Assembly: GCA_027488855.1 (NCBI GenBank)
Contig: JAIYAV010000268.1
Location: 1 to 40,311 of the forward strand
Direction of reading: 5' to 3'
DNA: 40,311 nt
Source: Saprospiraceae bacterium
GTDB taxonomy: Bacteria; Bacteroidota; Bacteroidia; Chitinophagales; Saprospiraceae
Part shown: positions 38,137-40,311 of the stretch, piece by piece
How positions within the stretch are numbered: position 1 is the first letter of the stretch
Layout: each line of letters opens with the position of its first letter
Made by a program: the position numbers and the translations under genes
The notes under the pieces: generated by a model
Databases searched by the model: none
What the model was told of the DNA's origin: nothing
What the model saw: the letters and a program-made list of their open reading frames with translations, nothing else

Positions 38137-39927
38137 TTACAAACTGGGTACGGGAACCTCTTCGGTTTGTTTTTCAAAAAGATCGGCGTAATACCCCTTG
38201 TTTTGGAGTAAGGTTTCGTGGGTTCCGGCTTCTACGATTCGCGAGCCATCCATTACGATGATCTGGTCGAATTGTAAGAGAGAATAAATCCGGTGGGTGA
38301 TGATGATGGCCGTTTTGTTGGCCAGAGCGGTGGTGAAATATTCCAGCACCTGCTTTTCCGTATTGGTGTCCACTGCGCTGAGGCAATCGTCGAGGATCAC
38401 AATATCCGGTTGTTTGATGAGGGCCCGGGCAATGGATACCCGCTGTTTTTGTCCACCCGAAAGGGTTACTCCCCGTTCGCCAACCATGGTATTGAAGCCT
38501 TGGGGCAGCTCCATAATGTCATTGTAAACCGAAGCGTAGCGGGCAAAATTTTCGATTTCAGGCTGCGGTGCATCCCTTTTTCCGAAGGCAATATTGGCCG
38601 AAATGGTGTCCGAAAAGAGGAACACGTCCTGAGGCACGTATCCAATGCGCTGGCGAATCTTGGCCAGATCGTGGGTCGCCAGAGCCTGCCCATCTAGCAA
38701 AATTTGTCCTGCACTCACGTCATACATGCGCAGGAGCAAGTCGGCAATGGTGGTTTTGCCCGCCCCGGTACGCCCGATGATGGCCATTTTTTGCCCGGGA
38801 GCCAGTTTGAAATTGATGTTTTGCAAAGCGGTAATGCCCGTATCTGGATAGGTAAAGGTCACGTTTTGGAATTCGATTTCCCCCTTCAGGTTTTCGGTAT
38901 TCTGCCCAATGTTGGTGATGCTCGGTTGGGTATTCAAAAACTCGTTGATGCGCTTTTGGGAAGCGGCCGCCTGCTGCACAATCGAAGCAATCCAGCCGAT
39001 GGCGGTTACAGGCCAGGTCAACATGTTGACGTAAATGACAAACTCGGCAATGTTGCCCGGAGTGATGGTGCCTTTGACCACTTGTAAGCCGCCAAAGTAG
39101 ACCACCAAAAGTGTGCTAATGCCAATGAGCAACAGCATGAGTGGGAAAAACAAGGAGTTGGTCAGTGCCAAACGCAGTGACTGCTGTTTGAATCGATCAC
39201 TCTGCTCGGCAAAATGTTTGACGGTTGGGGCTTCTTGCACATAGGACTTCACTACCCGAATCCCCGAGTAGACCTCCTGAGCCGTGCTGTTGAGCACCGC
39301 CAATTGTTGCTGAATTTTTTCACTCTGCCGGTTGATGAGGGTACTCACATAATAAATGGACAGGGATAAAAAAGGCAACGGAATCAAACAGTACAAGGTC
39401 AACTCAGGGCTGACCATCAGCATCGAATAAATGACGAGAATGAACAAAGAAATGAGGTTGACACCATATAAAATGGCTGGGCCGAGGTACATGCGCACCT
39501 TATTCACGTCTTCGGTGATGCGCGCCATGAGGTCGCCGGTGTTGTTGCGCTTGTAAAAGGCCAGATCGAGTTTTTCGTAGTGGGCAAAAACCTCTTTGCG
39601 CATGTCGTACTCCATCAAACGCGACATCACAATGATGGTTTGCCGCATCCAGTACATGAACAACCCCATGAACACCGCCAATACCAGAACCAATAAGCCG
39701 AAGTAAAACAGTTGTTGTCCCAACATCTTAAAGAACTCGCCCTCAAGGGCTGTCCCCTGATACACGCGGTACAGGTACAGGTTTTCTACGACCAAATCCA
39801 GCGCTTCGCGGATGGTCTGGGGCTGCAAGACCCGGAAATAATTGGACAGGGAGACGAACAAAAAGCCGAGAAAAAATTGCCGACGGTATCTCCAAAAGTA
39901 TTTGTTCAGGTAAGCTAATTGCTTCAT
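38137..39927 (-). CDS. ABC-type exporter, fused membrane and ATPase domains
   Basis: This 596-residue half-transporter of the MsbA/LmrA type has six transmembrane helices in residues ~15-320. The ATPase domain has Walker A GRTGAGKTT (385-393), Q-loop YVPQD (430-434), signature LSGGQKQR (489-496), Walker B IVILDD (509-514) and H-loop H545. The residue after the Walker B aspartate is D514, where most active sites have glutamate. LDDxLSAVD is typical of the degenerate subunit in heterodimeric exporters such as BmrC/YheI, so it may pair with a second half-transporter elsewhere. The substrate is unknown; lipid or drug export is likely. The start ATG is at 39927. Confidence 0.88.
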   Translation of the reverse strand: MKQLAYLNKYFWRYRRQFFLGFLFVSLSNYFRVLQPQTIREALDLVVENLYLYRVYQGTALEGEFFKMLGQQLFYFGLLVLVLAVFMGLFMYWMRQTIIVMSRLMEYDMRKEVFAHYEKLDLAFYKRNNTGDLMARITEDVNKVRMYLGPAILYGVNLISLFILVIYSMLMVSPELTLYCLIPLPFLSLSIYYVSTLINRQSEKIQQQLAVLNSTAQEVYSGIRVVKSYVQEAPTVKHFAEQSDRFKQQSLRLALTNSLFFPLMLLLIGISTLLVVYFGGLQVVKGTITPGNIAEFVIYVNMLTWPVTAIGWIASIVQQAAASQKRINEFLNTQPSITNIGQNTENLKGEIEFQNVTFTYPDTGITALQNINFKLAPGQKMAIIGRTGAGKTTIADLLLRMYDVSAGQILLDGQALATHDLAKIRQRIGYVPQDVFLFSDTISANIAFGKRDAPQPEIENFARYASVYNDIMELPQGFNTMVGERGVTLSGGQKQRVSIARALIKQPDIVILDDCLSAVDTNTEKQVLEYFTTALANKTAIIITHRIYSLLQFDQIIVMDGSRIVEAGTHETLLQNKGYYADLFEKQTEEVPVPSL

Positions 39928-40228
39928 GTTGAATCAGGATGCGGGTGTTCGAGGGTACAAAGATGCACAATAAGTTGGAAACCCACAAATGGGGCGTTTG
40001 GTTGAGGGGTAAATAAGAAATTGATCACATAAAGGTGTAAGATGCCTCACCAAAGTTTTGTCAAATCAAAAAAATAGTAGAGCTTTGCCGCATCTAAAAG
40101 CCTTTACACTTGAGGCTTGCTTTACAGATCGCTCCATAATTATTTAAAACAGTGCACCTCTGCTTCATTTTCAATCGATTATCATTTAATTAATTTGAGT
40201 GCATGACAAAATTGGGGCAGATATAGGA
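39928..40228. other. Gap without a recognisable gene
   Basis: These 301 AT-rich bases upstream of the ABC exporter contain no ORF with a coding look, no TAnnTTTG box in a good position and no strong hairpin. The exporter promoter must lie here but cannot be pinned down. Confidence 0.4.
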
Positions 40229-40311
40229 CTAAGCAGCCCTTGCATTTGCTAATTTTTGCTCAGCATTAATCCTAAATTCCATGAAAGCCTCCATATCGCC
40301 ATTGATTTTTA
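40229..40311 (-). CDS. 3' end of an unidentified gene (cut by the window)
   Basis: On the minus strand the last 83 bases give an open frame ending KINGDMEAFMEFRINAEQKL-ANARAA and a TAG at 40229-40231. The helical, charged composition looks coding, but the fragment is too short to identify. Confidence 0.4.
   Translation of the reverse strand, partial: KINGDMEAFMEFRINAEQKLANARAA

Overview
The window reads as chromosomal DNA of a Bacteroidota species, most likely from the Saprospiria (Haliscomenobacter-like). The lineage assignment is inference. It rests on a secreted protein with a C-terminal gliding/type IX secretion sorting domain, a PUR-family (DUF3276) protein, a class B PBP carrying a PASTA domain, a MraY with a long extra loop, and several matches to the Bacteroidota -7 promoter motif TAnnTTTG. 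No tRNA, rRNA, CRISPR array or insertion sequence was recognised.

Layout. Positions 1-2354 hold a 5'-truncated mcrB and mcrC (restriction of modified DNA). Positions 2.5-6.5 kb hold a small TPR protein, the electron-transfer flavoprotein pair etfB-etfA, an NADP-binding oxidoreductase, a secreted FISUMP-like protein and a small antitoxin-like ORF. Positions 6.5-9.3 kb hold an accessory block on the minus strand: an AAA-ATPase/PD-(D/E)XK protein, then an overlapping pair of unnamed genes (an 'ARLEVSG' protein and a TPR-like protein). Positions 9.4-25.4 kb are a complete division and cell-wall (dcw) cluster on the minus strand, in transcription order mraZ, rsmH, ftsL-like, ftsI, murE, mraY, murD, ftsW, murG, murC, ftsQ, ftsA, ftsZ. 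It has a clear MraZ operator at its head and a rho-independent terminator at its tail; murF and ddl are absent. Positions 25.7-33.6 kb hold a type IX-sorted protein, an M61 peptidase, a DegS/HtrA-like protease and two tandem paralogs of a secreted Bacteroidota family often labelled 'asparagine synthetase B'. Positions 33.7-40.3 kb hold a membrane vWA protein, an AbiE toxin-antitoxin operon with a visible operator, a PUR-family nucleic-acid-binding protein, an ABC exporter and the 3' end of one more gene.

How the genes work together. The dcw genes make lipid II and build the divisome. The Mur ligases and MraY/MurG supply precursors. FtsW/FtsI polymerise them, and FtsQ/FtsL/FtsA/FtsZ organise the septum. 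MurE carries DNPR, which indicates meso-diaminopimelate peptidoglycan. McrBC, the AAA-ATPase/nuclease, the unnamed gene pair and AbiE are accessory, probably defence-type functions flanking this core cluster.

The most unusual feature is in the spaces between genes. At six places there are long inverted repeats (up to a 40-bp perfect stem). Their arms are made of short tandem units private to each site, yet several share the same central core, CTACCGCAGCGAC / GTCGCTGCGGTAG. The arms run into the neighbouring genes, supplying stop codons and last codons of murD, murG, etfA and the oxidoreductase gene, and they sit just upstream of the ftsW and etfA start codons. Single-armed relatives and shorter palindromes (GTAGGG-headed, CCCACG-headed, CTAAGGTGT) occur in other gaps. 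I know of no name for this hairpin family.
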